This document shows, piece after piece, positions 1-9,133 of a stretch of DNA of 64,000 bases. The translations under genes were made by a program, and so were the position numbers. The notes beneath the pieces were generated by a model. The model worked only from the letters and a program-made list of their open reading frames with translations. It ran no database searches and was not told the DNA's origin. The DNA comes from CAIUGU01 sp963819685 (GTDB lineage Bacteria > Pseudomonadota > Gammaproteobacteria > Steroidobacterales > Steroidobacteraceae): the NCBI GenBank assembly GCA_963819685.1, contig CAWFXI010000011.1, forward strand, positions 124,001 to 188,000. The letters run 5' to 3'. Within the stretch, counting starts at the first letter, position 1. Each line of letters opens with the position of its first letter.

Positions 1-691
1 TATGAAACGGCACTGCGCCGAACTTGAACGCCACGCCGACGACGATAAACGCCAGGCCGAAGATCAGGCCCAGCTGTGAAGCACCGACTTCATTGACGCC
101 CACAGCGATTTCATCGAGCTGCAGCGATCCGGTGATGCCATAAACCATGGAGATGCCGTAGAGCAGCGTTCCGGATGCAATGGCACCCAGCACGAAGTAC
201 TTCATGGCCGATTCAGCGGCGACGCCGGAATCCCGATCGAACGCCACCAGCGCATATAACGACAGCGACAGCAGTTCGACACCGAGATAAATGGTCAGCA
301 GGCTGCCCGCAGTGATCATCACCATGATGCCGAGCATTGCAAACAGCGAGAGCACATAGAACTCGCCCTTGGCCAGCCCGCGCCTGGCGAGATAGTCACG
401 CGAATAGATGAACGAAACTGCGACCGCGCCATACGTGAACAGCTTCAGCACATCACCCATTGGATCGGCCACGAACATGCCACTGAAGGCCAGCACCCGC
501 CCCTGCACACCGTGTGTCAGCGTGACGTAAGCAGCACCCACCAGCGTCAGCAGCGACAGCGTAAAGGTCAGCCAGCGCTGTTTTTCGCCGAAGAACACGT
601 CAGCCAGCAGCACCACGCACGTAGCTGCCAGCACGAAGATCTCGGCCCAGGCAGGGGCGAGATCGGCGAAGGAAGTGATATCGGTAGGCAT
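1..691 (-). CDS. nuoN: NADH-quinone oxidoreductase subunit N (partial, C-terminus outside window)
   Basis: This is a membrane-arm, antiporter-like proton-pumping subunit of respiratory complex I. About 230 N-terminal codons are present, beginning MPTDITSFADLAPAW at 691 and running off the left edge; the full protein is usually about 480 aa. Successive hydrophobic helices are visible, followed by the conserved stretch YLGVELLSLSLYALVAF and then VGVAFKFGAVPFH, typical of the Mrp/NuoN family. It follows nuoM by 18 bp and is the last gene of the nuoA-N operon. The family call is firm; the end cannot be seen. Confidence 0.95.
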   Translation of the reverse strand, partial: MPTDITSFADLAPAWAEIFVLAATCVVLLADVFFGEKQRWLTFTLSLLTLVGAAYVTLTHGVQGRVLAFSGMFVADPMGDVLKLFTYGAVAVSFIYSRDYLARRGLAKGEFYVLSLFAMLGIMVMITAGSLLTIYLGVELLSLSLYALVAFDRDSGVAAESAMKYFVLGAIASGTLLYGISMVYGITGSLQLDEIAVGVNEVGASQLGLIFGLAFIVVGVAFKFGAVPFH

Positions 692-709
692 ACGGTTACG
701 CTTGGCGCA

Positions 710-2224
710 TTAGAGCTTGCTGATCATGATGTGCTGCACGAGGTTGGCCACCGTCGGTTGCAGGACTTCAAGCAATGGCGCAGGCCAGATGCCGAGCGCA
801 AGAACAGCCACAGCCAGAATCGCGAGCACCAGGAACTCGCGCGCATTGAGATCCTTGAGCTCAGCGACATGGTGGTTGGCCACGGCGCCAAATATGACGC
901 GCTTGACGAGCCACAGCGTGTACGCGGCGCCCAGGATCAACGTCATGGCCGCCAGGAACGCATACCAGAAGTCTGCTCGGAAGCTGGCAAGGATCACCAG
1001 GAACTCGCCGACAAACCCGGAGGTGCCCGGCAACCCGGCATTCGCCATCGCGAACAGCACCATGAAGGTGGCGAAGATCGGCATCGTATTCACGACGCCT
1101 CCATAGGCGCTGATCTCGCGGCTGTGCACGCGGTCATACATGACGCCCACGCACAGGAACATCGCTCCGGACACGAGGCCGTGCGAAATCATCTGCACCA
1201 TTGCCCCGTCGATGCCCATCGCCGCGCCCCGCAAGCCGCCTGACTTGGCGGCAATATCGAACACGAGGAACGAACCCAGCGTCACGAAGCCCATGTGTGC
1301 AATGGAGGAATACGCAATCAGCTTCTTCATGTCCTGCTGCACGAGCGCGACGAAGCCGATATACACCACGGCGACGAGGGAGGCGCCGATGATCAGCCAG
1401 GACAGCTCATTGCTGGCATCCGGCGCAATCGGCAGGCTGAAACGCAGGAAGCCATAGCCTCCCATCTTCAGCATGATCGCCGCCAGCACGACGGAGCCAC
1501 CCGTGGGCGCCTCCACGTGCGCGTCAGGCAACCAGGTGTGCACCGGCCACATCGGCACCTTGACGGCAAACGCCAGGGCAAACGCGACAAAAATCAGCGT
1601 CTGCTCCCGAATCCCGAGCGTCAGGTTCTGGAACACTGCGATCTCGTAGCTGCCGGTCTTCAGGTACATGTAGATCAGCGAGACCAGCATGAAGACGGAG
1701 CCCAGGAACGTATAAAGGAAGAACTTCAGGGTCGCGTACACCCGCCGTGGACCGCCCCAGATGCCGATGATGATGAACATCGGGATCAGCATCGCTTCCC
1801 AGTACACGTAGAACAGCAGCGCATCCAGCGCCGCAAAGACACCGACCATCAGTCCCTCGAGGATCAGAAACGCCGCAAAGTATTGCGACGGCTTCTTCTC
1901 GATCACCGTCCAGCCCGCAATGATGATCAGCGGCGTGATGAACGTGGTCAGGATCACGAGCGGCATCGAAATGCCATCCACGCCAAGGTAGTACCAGGCG
2001 TTAAACGCTGGAATCCAAGATGCGCGCTCCAGGAACTGCATCTCGGCTGTGGTCGTGGAGAACTGCGTGTAGAGCTGCAGCGACAACACAAACGTCACCA
2101 CGGTCACGATCAGCGACAGCCAGCGAGCCGCAGCGGCTCCCCGATCTCCGAGCGCGAGCGCCGCCACGCCGCCCAGAATCGGCAGCCAGATGAGGACACT
2201 CAGGATTGGCCAGTCAAACTGCAT
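710..2224 (-). CDS. nuoM: NADH-quinone oxidoreductase subunit M
   Basis: This antiporter-like proton channel subunit of complex I has 504 aa, the usual length. About 14 transmembrane helices can be read from the hydrophobicity. The family signatures YWEAMLIPMFIIIGIWGG (catalytic Glu in TM5) and KVPMWPVHTWLPDAHVEAP (channel Lys/His) are present, as is LIAYSSIAHMGFV. It lies between nuoL (33 bp upstream) and nuoN (18 bp downstream) on the same strand. No anomaly was seen. Confidence 0.98.
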   Translation of the reverse strand: MQFDWPILSVLIWLPILGGVAALALGDRGAAAARWLSLIVTVVTFVLSLQLYTQFSTTTAEMQFLERASWIPAFNAWYYLGVDGISMPLVILTTFITPLIIIAGWTVIEKKPSQYFAAFLILEGLMVGVFAALDALLFYVYWEAMLIPMFIIIGIWGGPRRVYATLKFFLYTFLGSVFMLVSLIYMYLKTGSYEIAVFQNLTLGIREQTLIFVAFALAFAVKVPMWPVHTWLPDAHVEAPTGGSVVLAAIMLKMGGYGFLRFSLPIAPDASNELSWLIIGASLVAVVYIGFVALVQQDMKKLIAYSSIAHMGFVTLGSFLVFDIAAKSGGLRGAAMGIDGAMVQMISHGLVSGAMFLCVGVMYDRVHSREISAYGGVVNTMPIFATFMVLFAMANAGLPGTSGFVGEFLVILASFRADFWYAFLAAMTLILGAAYTLWLVKRVIFGAVANHHVAELKDLNAREFLVLAILAVAVLALGIWPAPLLEVLQPTVANLVQHIMISKL

Positions 2225-2257
2225 GAGGATTCTTCTGCTTCTTTTTATCCGGAATGA

Positions 2258-4327
2258 CTAGTGCCACAGGACGAACCACGCCAGAAACACCGCCAGACCG
2301 ATGATCATCGTGAATGCGTAGGTGTAGAGGTAGCCCGTCTGCAGCTGCCGAACCACACCCGAGAACCAGCCGACCACCCGCGCCGAACCATTCACGAACA
2401 GCCCGTCGATGACCTTCTCGTCACCGATGCGCCATAGCAGGTTGCCGAGCGCACGACTGCCACCCGCGAACACTTTCTGGTTGAATTCGTCGAAATAGAA
2501 CTTGTTGGCCAGCAGCTTGTAGACCGCCGAGAACTTGTCACTGATGACGGCCGGCAGATCAGGCCGCTTGATATACAGGAACCACGCCAGGGCAACGCCT
2601 GCAAAAGCGAGATACACGGGGATGCCCTGCAGGCCGTGCAGCACGAACTGGCCAGGGCCGTGGAACTCATGGGCAATCTCGCCGAGCACATCATGGTGTT
2701 CGAGTACGAAGATGGCATCGCCAAAATAGCCGCCGAACAGCACCGGCCCGATCGTGAACCAGCCGATGAAGATGGACGGGATGGCCAGCAGGATCAGCGG
2801 CAACGTGACCACCCAGGGGCTTTCGTGTGGCGGACCACTATGGGCATCATGACCGTGACTGTCATTAGCCTGCGTCTCGCCGCCGTGAGCGCCGTGCGTG
2901 TCATGGGCATGATCGTCATGTGCTATCGCAGCGGCCAGATCCTCGTGTGCGTGCGCACCCGTGGAAAAGCGCTCTGGGCCATGGAACGTCATGAACACCA
3001 GCCGGAAACTGTAAAAGGCCGTGACAAACACACCGAGCAACACACACCAATAGGCATAGGTGTGGCCCGGCGTCGTAGAGGCATGAACGGCTTCGATCAG
3101 CGCGTCTTTCGAGAAAAAGCCCGAAAAGCCCGGAAAGCCGATGAGCGCCAGTGAGCCGATCAGCGAGGTCCAGTACGTGATGGGCAGGTATTTCTTCAGC
3201 CCCCCCATCTTCCGCATGTCCTGCTCGTGATGCATGGCGATGATCACGGAACCCGCCGCGAGGAATAGCAGCGCCTTGAAAAACGCGTGCGTCATCAGAT
3301 GGAAGATCGCAGCGCCGTAGGCCGATGCCCCCAGGGCAACGGTCATGTACCCGAGCTGCGACAATGTGGAGTACGCCACCACCCGCTTGATGTCGTTGTT
3401 GACCAGGCCGAGCAGGCCCATGAAAAAGGCCGTCGTCGCGCCGATGACCAGCACCACTGACAGAGCCGTCTCGGACAGCTCGAACAGCGGCGACATGCGT
3501 GCCACCATGAAGATACCCGCCGTGACCATGGTCGCGGCGTGGATCAACGCGGAAATCGGCGTGGGACCTTCCATCGAGTCCGGCAGCCACACATGCAGCG
3601 GCACTTGCGCGGACTTGCCCATGGCGCCAACGAACAGGCAGATACAGATGACTGTCATGGCGGCCCACGGCACGCCTGGAATGACTTCAAGCGTCTGGCC
3701 GGCAATCACCGTTGCCTGCTCGAACACTGTCACGTAGTCGAGCGAATTGGTGAGATAGGCAATGCCTGCAATGCCCAGCACGAAACCGAAGTCGCCTACC
3801 CGGTTGACCAGGAACGCCTTCATGTTCGCAAAGATGGCAGAGGGCCGCGTGTACCAGAAGCCGATCAGCAGGTAAGAGACCAGACCTACCGCCTCCCAGC
3901 CGAAGAACAACTGCAGGAAGTTGTTCGCCATCACCAGCATCAGCATCGAGAACGTGAACAGCGAGATGTAGGCAAAGAACCGCTGGTACCCCGGATCATC
4001 CTTCATGTAGCCGATGGTGTAGACATGGACACACAAGGACACAAACGTCACCACACACATCATCAATGCGGTCAGCTGGTCGATCAGGAAGCCGACTTCC
4101 ATGCGGATGCCATCGCTGATCAGCCACGTGTATACCGAGTGGTTATAGACGGGAATGCCGTCCACCAGCAGCTGTTTCAGCACCCACAAGGAGAGACCGC
4201 AGGACAGGCCCACGCCGGCGATCGTGACGGAATGGGCCCCTGCCCGCCCGACCACGCGTCCGGCAAGGCCCGCGATGATCGCCGCGAACAGCGGCGCCAG
4301 AACGATGATTAAAAGTATTTGCTGCAC
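2258..4327 (-). CDS. nuoL: NADH-quinone oxidoreductase subunit L
   Basis: This is the distal antiporter-like subunit of complex I, whose long amphipathic lateral helix spans the membrane arm. At 689 aa it is slightly longer than the E. coli protein (about 613 aa). FFGWEAVGLVSYLLIGFW and KSAQVPLHVWLPDSMEGPTP mark the proton channel. Residues of about 455-502 form a loop very rich in His and Asp (repeated HAH, HDDH, HGHDAH), ending in PHESPWVVTLPLI; this accounts for the extra length. A 117 bp spacer with no obvious gene separates it from nuoK upstream. Confidence 0.98.
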   Translation of the reverse strand: MQQILLIIVLAPLFAAIIAGLAGRVVGRAGAHSVTIAGVGLSCGLSLWVLKQLLVDGIPVYNHSVYTWLISDGIRMEVGFLIDQLTALMMCVVTFVSLCVHVYTIGYMKDDPGYQRFFAYISLFTFSMLMLVMANNFLQLFFGWEAVGLVSYLLIGFWYTRPSAIFANMKAFLVNRVGDFGFVLGIAGIAYLTNSLDYVTVFEQATVIAGQTLEVIPGVPWAAMTVICICLFVGAMGKSAQVPLHVWLPDSMEGPTPISALIHAATMVTAGIFMVARMSPLFELSETALSVVLVIGATTAFFMGLLGLVNNDIKRVVAYSTLSQLGYMTVALGASAYGAAIFHLMTHAFFKALLFLAAGSVIIAMHHEQDMRKMGGLKKYLPITYWTSLIGSLALIGFPGFSGFFSKDALIEAVHASTTPGHTYAYWCVLLGVFVTAFYSFRLVFMTFHGPERFSTGAHAHEDLAAAIAHDDHAHDTHGAHGGETQANDSHGHDAHSGPPHESPWVVTLPLILLAIPSIFIGWFTIGPVLFGGYFGDAIFVLEHHDVLGEIAHEFHGPGQFVLHGLQGIPVYLAFAGVALAWFLYIKRPDLPAVISDKFSAVYKLLANKFYFDEFNQKVFAGGSRALGNLLWRIGDEKVIDGLFVNGSARVVGWFSGVVRQLQTGYLYTYAFTMIIGLAVFLAWFVLWH

Positions 4328-4444
4328 AGGTGCTCAGTTCTCGTCACTTGCCGACACGCTTGCCGCCCATACCGGGCATGGTCTTGCGATCAGTAGCATC
4401 GTTGTAGTCTTTCACTTGTAGTAAGGGCAACGTAGGGTCCATGT

Positions 4445-4750
4445 CTAACCCTTCATGCTATCCAGCTCAGACACATTGATGCTCTTGCGCTCGCGGAACA
4501 GGACGACGAGGATCGCAAGGCCGATGGCGGATTCCGCCGCGGCCACCGTGAGAATGAAAAAGACGAACACCTGGCCGTCGATGTCGCCCAGCTGGCGCGC
4601 AAAGGCGATGAAATTGAAATTGACGGCGAGCAGCATCAGCTCGATGCACATGAGCAGCAGGATCACGTTCTTCCGGTTCAGGAAGATGCCCGCCACGCTT
4701 AAGGCAAACAGGATACCGGACAGCAGCAACGTGCTCTGGAGCGGAATCAT
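4445..4750 (-). CDS. nuoK: NADH-quinone oxidoreductase subunit K
   Basis: This is a small complex I membrane subunit (MrpC-like) of 101 aa, the normal length, with three transmembrane helices. The helix-2 acidic residue lies in LLLMCIELMLLAVNFNFIAF, and EAAIGL-like AAAESAIGLAILVV follows; these are the family's conserved buried Glu residues. Its start overlaps the nuoJ stop by 4 bp, which suggests translational coupling. Confidence 0.97.
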   Translation of the reverse strand: MIPLQSTLLLSGILFALSVAGIFLNRKNVILLLMCIELMLLAVNFNFIAFARQLGDIDGQVFVFFILTVAAAESAIGLAILVVLFRERKSINVSELDSMKG

Positions 4751-5355
4751 TGTCCCTTCTCCTCTGCCTTCATCTTGATGAGGCGCACCCGGTCTTTGGC
4801 CCGCACAGCTACCTGCGCCGAAATATCCTGGGGCTTGAGGCCCGAGCGCTTGCGCATGGTCAGAATGATGGCGGCCACGATAGCCACCAGCAGGATGACC
4901 GCAGCCAGCTCGAACGGATACACATAGTCGGAATACAGCAGCTGACCCAGGGCCTTGGTATTGCTGTAGCCGGCAGGCAGGGGCTGCACATCCCCGAAGC
5001 TGTCGTAGCCAAGGCGCTTGACCCAGACGACGCTGCCGATTTCGGCAATGACTACCAGCGCCACAATTACCCCGACGGGTGCATAGCGGGTGAAGCCTTC
5101 ACGCATCTGCGTCACATTGATGTCGAGCATCATGACGACGAACAGAAACAGCACCATGACCGCGCCGACGTAGACCAGCACCAGCACGATCGCCAGGAAC
5201 TCTGCCTCCATCAGCATCCACAGGACGGCGCTGTTGAAAAACGCAAACACGAGGAACAGCGCCGCATGGACCGGGTTGCGCGCCGTGATGACGCCCACCG
5301 CCGAGCCGATCAGGATCGCCGAGAACAGATAGAACAGAAGGTTGACGATGGCCAT
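4747..5355 (-). CDS. nuoJ: NADH-quinone oxidoreductase subunit J
   Basis: This complex I membrane subunit, involved in coupling quinone reduction to proton transport, has 202 aa. Five hydrophobic segments are visible; the conserved VLVYVGAVMVLFLFVVMML segment holds the pi-bulge region of TM3. The C-terminus is charged and cytoplasmic (rich in Arg/Lys). It is separated from the nuoI stop by one base and overlaps nuoK by 4 bp, so the genes are tightly packed in the operon. Confidence 0.97.
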   Translation of the reverse strand: MAIVNLLFYLFSAILIGSAVGVITARNPVHAALFLVFAFFNSAVLWMLMEAEFLAIVLVLVYVGAVMVLFLFVVMMLDINVTQMREGFTRYAPVGVIVALVVIAEIGSVVWVKRLGYDSFGDVQPLPAGYSNTKALGQLLYSDYVYPFELAAVILLVAIVAAIILTMRKRSGLKPQDISAQVAVRAKDRVRLIKMKAEEKGQ

Positions 5356-5356
5356 G

Positions 5357-5845
5357 TCAGCGATACCGGGCGTCAGCCGCCTTGTCCGCAGCGATCATGG
5401 CCTCATACCGCTCGCCGATAGCCAGCAGCTTGTCCTTGGTCATGATGTTCTCACCCCGGTTTTCCATGTGGTACTCATGGATCCGGGTCTCCACGATGGC
5501 ATCGACCGGGCAGGCTTCCTCGCAGAAACCGCAATAGATGCACTTGAACAGATCGATGTCGTAGCGCGTCGTGCGCCGCGTGCCGTCCGGGGCCACGTCC
5601 GATTCAATCGTGATCGCAAGCGCGGGACACACCGCCTCGCAAAGCTTGCACGCGATGCACCGCTCCTGCCCATTCGCGTAGCGGCGTTGCGCATGGAGGC
5701 CGCGAAAGCGCGGCGACTGCGGCGTCTTCTCTTCCGGGTAGTTGATCGTGATGCTCGGCCGGAACAGGAACTGCCGCAGCGTGACCGACAAGCCCACCAG
5801 CAGCTCGGTCAGAAACAATGTCTTGAAGAAGCTTTGTACGCGCAT
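5357..5845 (-). CDS. nuoI: NADH-quinone oxidoreductase subunit I (2x[4Fe-4S])
   Basis: This peripheral-arm ferredoxin-like subunit carries clusters N6a and N6b on the way to the quinone site. Its 162 aa is the usual size. Two complete 8Fe motifs are visible: CIACKLCEAVCP and CIYCGFCEEACP, separated by about 37 residues. The N-terminus holds an amphipathic segment (FFKTLFLTELLVGL) that packs against the membrane arm. It starts 8 bp after nuoH. Confidence 0.98.
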   Translation of the reverse strand: MRVQSFFKTLFLTELLVGLSVTLRQFLFRPSITINYPEEKTPQSPRFRGLHAQRRYANGQERCIACKLCEAVCPALAITIESDVAPDGTRRTTRYDIDLFKCIYCGFCEEACPVDAIVETRIHEYHMENRGENIMTKDKLLAIGERYEAMIAADKAADARYR

Positions 5846-5852
5846 GGTTGTT

Positions 5853-6929
5853 TCAGGCAGCAGTCCAGGGCCCGACCTTGTAGTAGACCATTACGCCCTC
5901 GACGATGATCCAGATGATCGTGATCGGGATGAACACCTTCCAGCCCAGCCGCATGATCTGGTCGTAGCGGTAACGCGGGAAGGTGGCACGAAACCACAGG
6001 AAACAGAACAGGAAGAACGACAGCTTCAGCGCAAACCAGTGGAAGCCCGGCAGCGTGAGCCACGGCAGCCACGTGGAAAAGAACGGCCATCCTTCGACCG
6101 GCGACAACCAGCCACCGAAGAAGAACACCGACGTCAGTGCCGCGACCAGGATCATGTTCGCGTATTCGGCGAGGAAGAACAGCGCGAAGGCCATACCGGA
6201 ATATTCGACGTGGAAGCCGGCCACGATCTCCGACTCGCCTTCGGCGACGTCGAACGGTGCGCGATTCGTCTCCGCAACACCGGAGATGAAGTAAACGACG
6301 AACAGCGGGAACAGCCACAACCAGAACCAGCTGCCCGGACCGCCACGCTGCGCTTCGATGATGTCGCCCAGGTTCAGGCTGCCCCCTGCCATCAGCACGC
6401 CAACCAGCGCGAAGCCCATCGCGATTTCATAGGCGACGATCTGCGCGGCCGACCGCATCGCACCGAGGAATGCGTATTTCGAGTTGGTGGCCCAGCCCGC
6501 AAGGATAATGCCGTAGACGCCGGCGGACGTCAGCGCGAGCACATACAGCAGACCGGCATCGACATTGGCGAGCGTGAAGCCCGGCCACAAGGGAATGACT
6601 GCCCACGTCGCAAAGGCAGGGACCAACGCCAGGATTGGCGCGATGACAAACAGAAACTGGTTCGAGCGGGCCGGCACCACCACTTCCTTGATCAGCAGCT
6701 TCACCACGTCGGCGAACGGTTGACCCAGCCCCTTGATGCCGAACAGGTTCACACGGTTCGGACCGATGCGTGCCTGCATGTAACCAATCACCTTGCGCTC
6801 CACGAGCGTCAGCAACGCGACGCAGATGATGAGCGGTACGAGGATGGCGATGATTTGCAGCAGCGTCACCACGAGGTAACGCAGCTGCTCGGGCAGCATC
6901 ATCCATCTATCCATGAAGGCGGTGATCAC
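5853..6929 (-). CDS. nuoH: NADH-quinone oxidoreductase subunit H
   Basis: This is the quinone-chamber membrane subunit of complex I, with 358 aa and eight or nine transmembrane helices. The family signatures ERKVIGYMQARIGPNRV (first cytoplasmic loop), EIAMGFALVGVLM and AETNRAPFDVAEGESEIVAG (Glu-rich quinone loop) are all present. The start overlaps the nuoG stop by 4 bp, consistent with coupling. Confidence 0.98.
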   Translation of the reverse strand: MITAFMDRWMMLPEQLRYLVVTLLQIIAILVPLIICVALLTLVERKVIGYMQARIGPNRVNLFGIKGLGQPFADVVKLLIKEVVVPARSNQFLFVIAPILALVPAFATWAVIPLWPGFTLANVDAGLLYVLALTSAGVYGIILAGWATNSKYAFLGAMRSAAQIVAYEIAMGFALVGVLMAGGSLNLGDIIEAQRGGPGSWFWLWLFPLFVVYFISGVAETNRAPFDVAEGESEIVAGFHVEYSGMAFALFFLAEYANMILVAALTSVFFFGGWLSPVEGWPFFSTWLPWLTLPGFHWFALKLSFFLFCFLWFRATFPRYRYDQIMRLGWKVFIPITIIWIIVEGVMVYYKVGPWTAA

Positions 6930-9097
6930 CTGGATCCACCTTCAGGTTGAGCCGCGAGCGTCTGCTGCAGCGCTGACGAACGACGCACCATGGCATCACC
7001 GGCATAGATGCCGACGCCACGAGCGGTGCCCGAGACTTCACCCTCGACAGCATCGCCTGCCTGATAACTGTTGTCAGGCTGTACCGTGCCCAGCTGCGCC
7101 GCCAATTCGTCGCGAACCTGCTCCGAGCTCACGTAATCGAACCCGGGCAGATTGAGCAGATTGCCGAGTACGCGCAGTACTTTCCAGCCCGGACGGGACT
7201 GGCCCACCGGACGCGCAGCTCCGGGAACACTCTGCCAACGCCCTTCGAGATTCACATACGTGCCCGACGTTTCGGCAAAGCTGCCGATGGGCAGGATGAC
7301 ATCGGCATAGGCCTTCGCGGTGTCATAGGGCGACAACGCCACGACGAATTCAGCAGCCTCAAGCGCAGCGACAGCGCCATCCGCTGCGATGTCATGCTCC
7401 GGCTCGATGGCGCCAAACAGTACATAGGCCTTCAGGCGCGCACCCAGCATATCGGCGGCATGCAGTCCCGTGGCAGAGAGTGCCTGCCCGCCCGCGCCAC
7501 GATGCGGCAATACACCCGCCAGTGCCGCTCCCACCTCATTGCTGCTTGCAGGGATGTAACCCAGCTGTGCACCGGTCAGATCGGCAATCGCGGCGGCCAG
7601 TGCCCGGATATCCGCAAAAGCCGGATCGCGTTGGGCGCTCGCACCCAGTATCACGAGCTTGATCTCGCCCTGACTCAATTGGCTCGCAATGCCTGCGTGC
7701 GCTGCGGTTGGCTGCGCTTTGCCAACGACTGCTGTCAGTGCAGCAGGCACAGGACGACCCGAGCTGTGTGCAGCAGCTGACAACACGGCGGCCAGATGAT
7801 CCAGAAGCCCAAGCCCGTTGGTCGTCAGGCTCTGTGCGACCGGAAACAGGTACGGATAAGTGTGCGTATTGATGAACGACACCTTGGCGCCTCGCTTCGT
7901 CGCTGCCTTGCGTACTCGATGTGCCAGCAAGGGCGCCTCGGCGCGCAGATTCGACCCCACGAACAGCAGCGCATTCGCCTGCTCAAGCGCCGCAATCCCG
8001 GTTCCCAACCACGGGAATACCGGATCGCGGGTCTGGTCACGGAAATCGAGTCGGCTTAAACGATGATCGAGATTCGCGCTGCCAAGACCCCGAGTGACGC
8101 GCGCCAGCAGGTGCAATTCCTCAAGCGTCGATGACGGCGATGCGAGGACACCGAGCTGATTGCCCTGTCCCGTCGTCAGTGCACTCAGGCGTTCAGCGAC
8201 ATGGGTCAGAGCCGTATCCCAGTCGACCTCGCGCCAGGCGTCGCCTTCGCGAATCAATGGTTGTTCAACGCGATCGGTGCTGTAGATGCCCTGGAAGCCG
8301 AAGCGATCACGATCGGCGATCCACGTTTCGTTGATGGCCTCGTTCGGCCTCGGCACGATGCGCATGACCTGGCCACGCAGCACGTGCGCAAACAGATTGG
8401 TGCCGACGCTGTCGTGCGGGGACACGAGCGGCTGCTGCTCCATTTCCCAGGCGCGCGCCCGGTACCGGTAGGGCTTGTTGTTGAGCGCGCCCACCGGACA
8501 CAGGTCGATGATGTTCGCCGACAATTCGTGATCGACATTCTGCTCGATGAACGTGCCGATCTCGGTGGTTTCACCGCGGCCAATCGTGCCCAGTTCCTGG
8601 AAGCCGGCGATTTCCTGGGTAAAGCGGACACAGCGCGTGCAGTGAATGCAGCGTGTCATGTCCGTGGAAATCAGTGGACCCAGGTTCTTGTCCTTGACCA
8701 CCCGCTTGCGTTCGGAATAGCGCGAGATGTCGCGGCCGAATCCCATCGCGAGGTCCTGCAGCTCGCATTCGCCGCCCTGGTCGCAGATGGGGCAGTCGAG
8801 CGGATGATTGATCAGCAGGAATTCCATCGTTGCCTTCTGTGCAGCGATGGCCTTCGGCGACTTCGTGAAGATCTTCATGCCCTCCGCCACCGGAGTCGCA
8901 CAGGCCGGCATCGGCTTTGGCGCCTTCTCGACTTCGACCAGGCACATGCGGCAGTTGGCCGCCACGGACAGCTTGTCGTGATAGCAGAAGCGCGGCACAT
9001 AGACGTCATGCTTGTCGGTCGCATGAATGATCATCTGTCCCTTGCGGGCCTGCAGGCTCAAGCCGTTGACTTCGATGTTGACCAGATCGTCACTCAT
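6926..9097 (-). CDS. nuoG: NADH-quinone oxidoreductase subunit G (iron-sulfur)
   Basis: This is the largest peripheral-arm subunit, 723 aa. The N-terminal [2Fe-2S] ferredoxin domain contains CYHDKLSV followed by CRMC. The HPLDCPICDQGGEC segment and then CIHCTRCVRF, followed by DLCPVGAL, provide the remaining Cys/His cluster ligands. The rest is a molybdopterin-oxidoreductase-like domain with DRFGFQGIYS, lacking cofactor as usual in the family. The shorter length (E. coli about 908 aa) matches the compact form common in alpha-, beta- and many gammaproteobacteria. It lies 36 bp after nuoF. Confidence 0.97.
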   Translation of the reverse strand: MSDDLVNIEVNGLSLQARKGQMIIHATDKHDVYVPRFCYHDKLSVAANCRMCLVEVEKAPKPMPACATPVAEGMKIFTKSPKAIAAQKATMEFLLINHPLDCPICDQGGECELQDLAMGFGRDISRYSERKRVVKDKNLGPLISTDMTRCIHCTRCVRFTQEIAGFQELGTIGRGETTEIGTFIEQNVDHELSANIIDLCPVGALNNKPYRYRARAWEMEQQPLVSPHDSVGTNLFAHVLRGQVMRIVPRPNEAINETWIADRDRFGFQGIYSTDRVEQPLIREGDAWREVDWDTALTHVAERLSALTTGQGNQLGVLASPSSTLEELHLLARVTRGLGSANLDHRLSRLDFRDQTRDPVFPWLGTGIAALEQANALLFVGSNLRAEAPLLAHRVRKAATKRGAKVSFINTHTYPYLFPVAQSLTTNGLGLLDHLAAVLSAAAHSSGRPVPAALTAVVGKAQPTAAHAGIASQLSQGEIKLVILGASAQRDPAFADIRALAAAIADLTGAQLGYIPASSNEVGAALAGVLPHRGAGGQALSATGLHAADMLGARLKAYVLFGAIEPEHDIAADGAVAALEAAEFVVALSPYDTAKAYADVILPIGSFAETSGTYVNLEGRWQSVPGAARPVGQSRPGWKVLRVLGNLLNLPGFDYVSSEQVRDELAAQLGTVQPDNSYQAGDAVEGEVSGTARGVGIYAGDAMVRRSSALQQTLAAQPEGGSR

Positions 9098-9133
9098 TTC
9101 GCTGCGTGATCTCTTGAGGTTAGGTCAACGCTG

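Noticed and set aside
8201..9109. 302-codon open frame antisense to nuoG
   Set aside because: Fully inside nuoG on the other strand, with no family features; coding-strand shadow.
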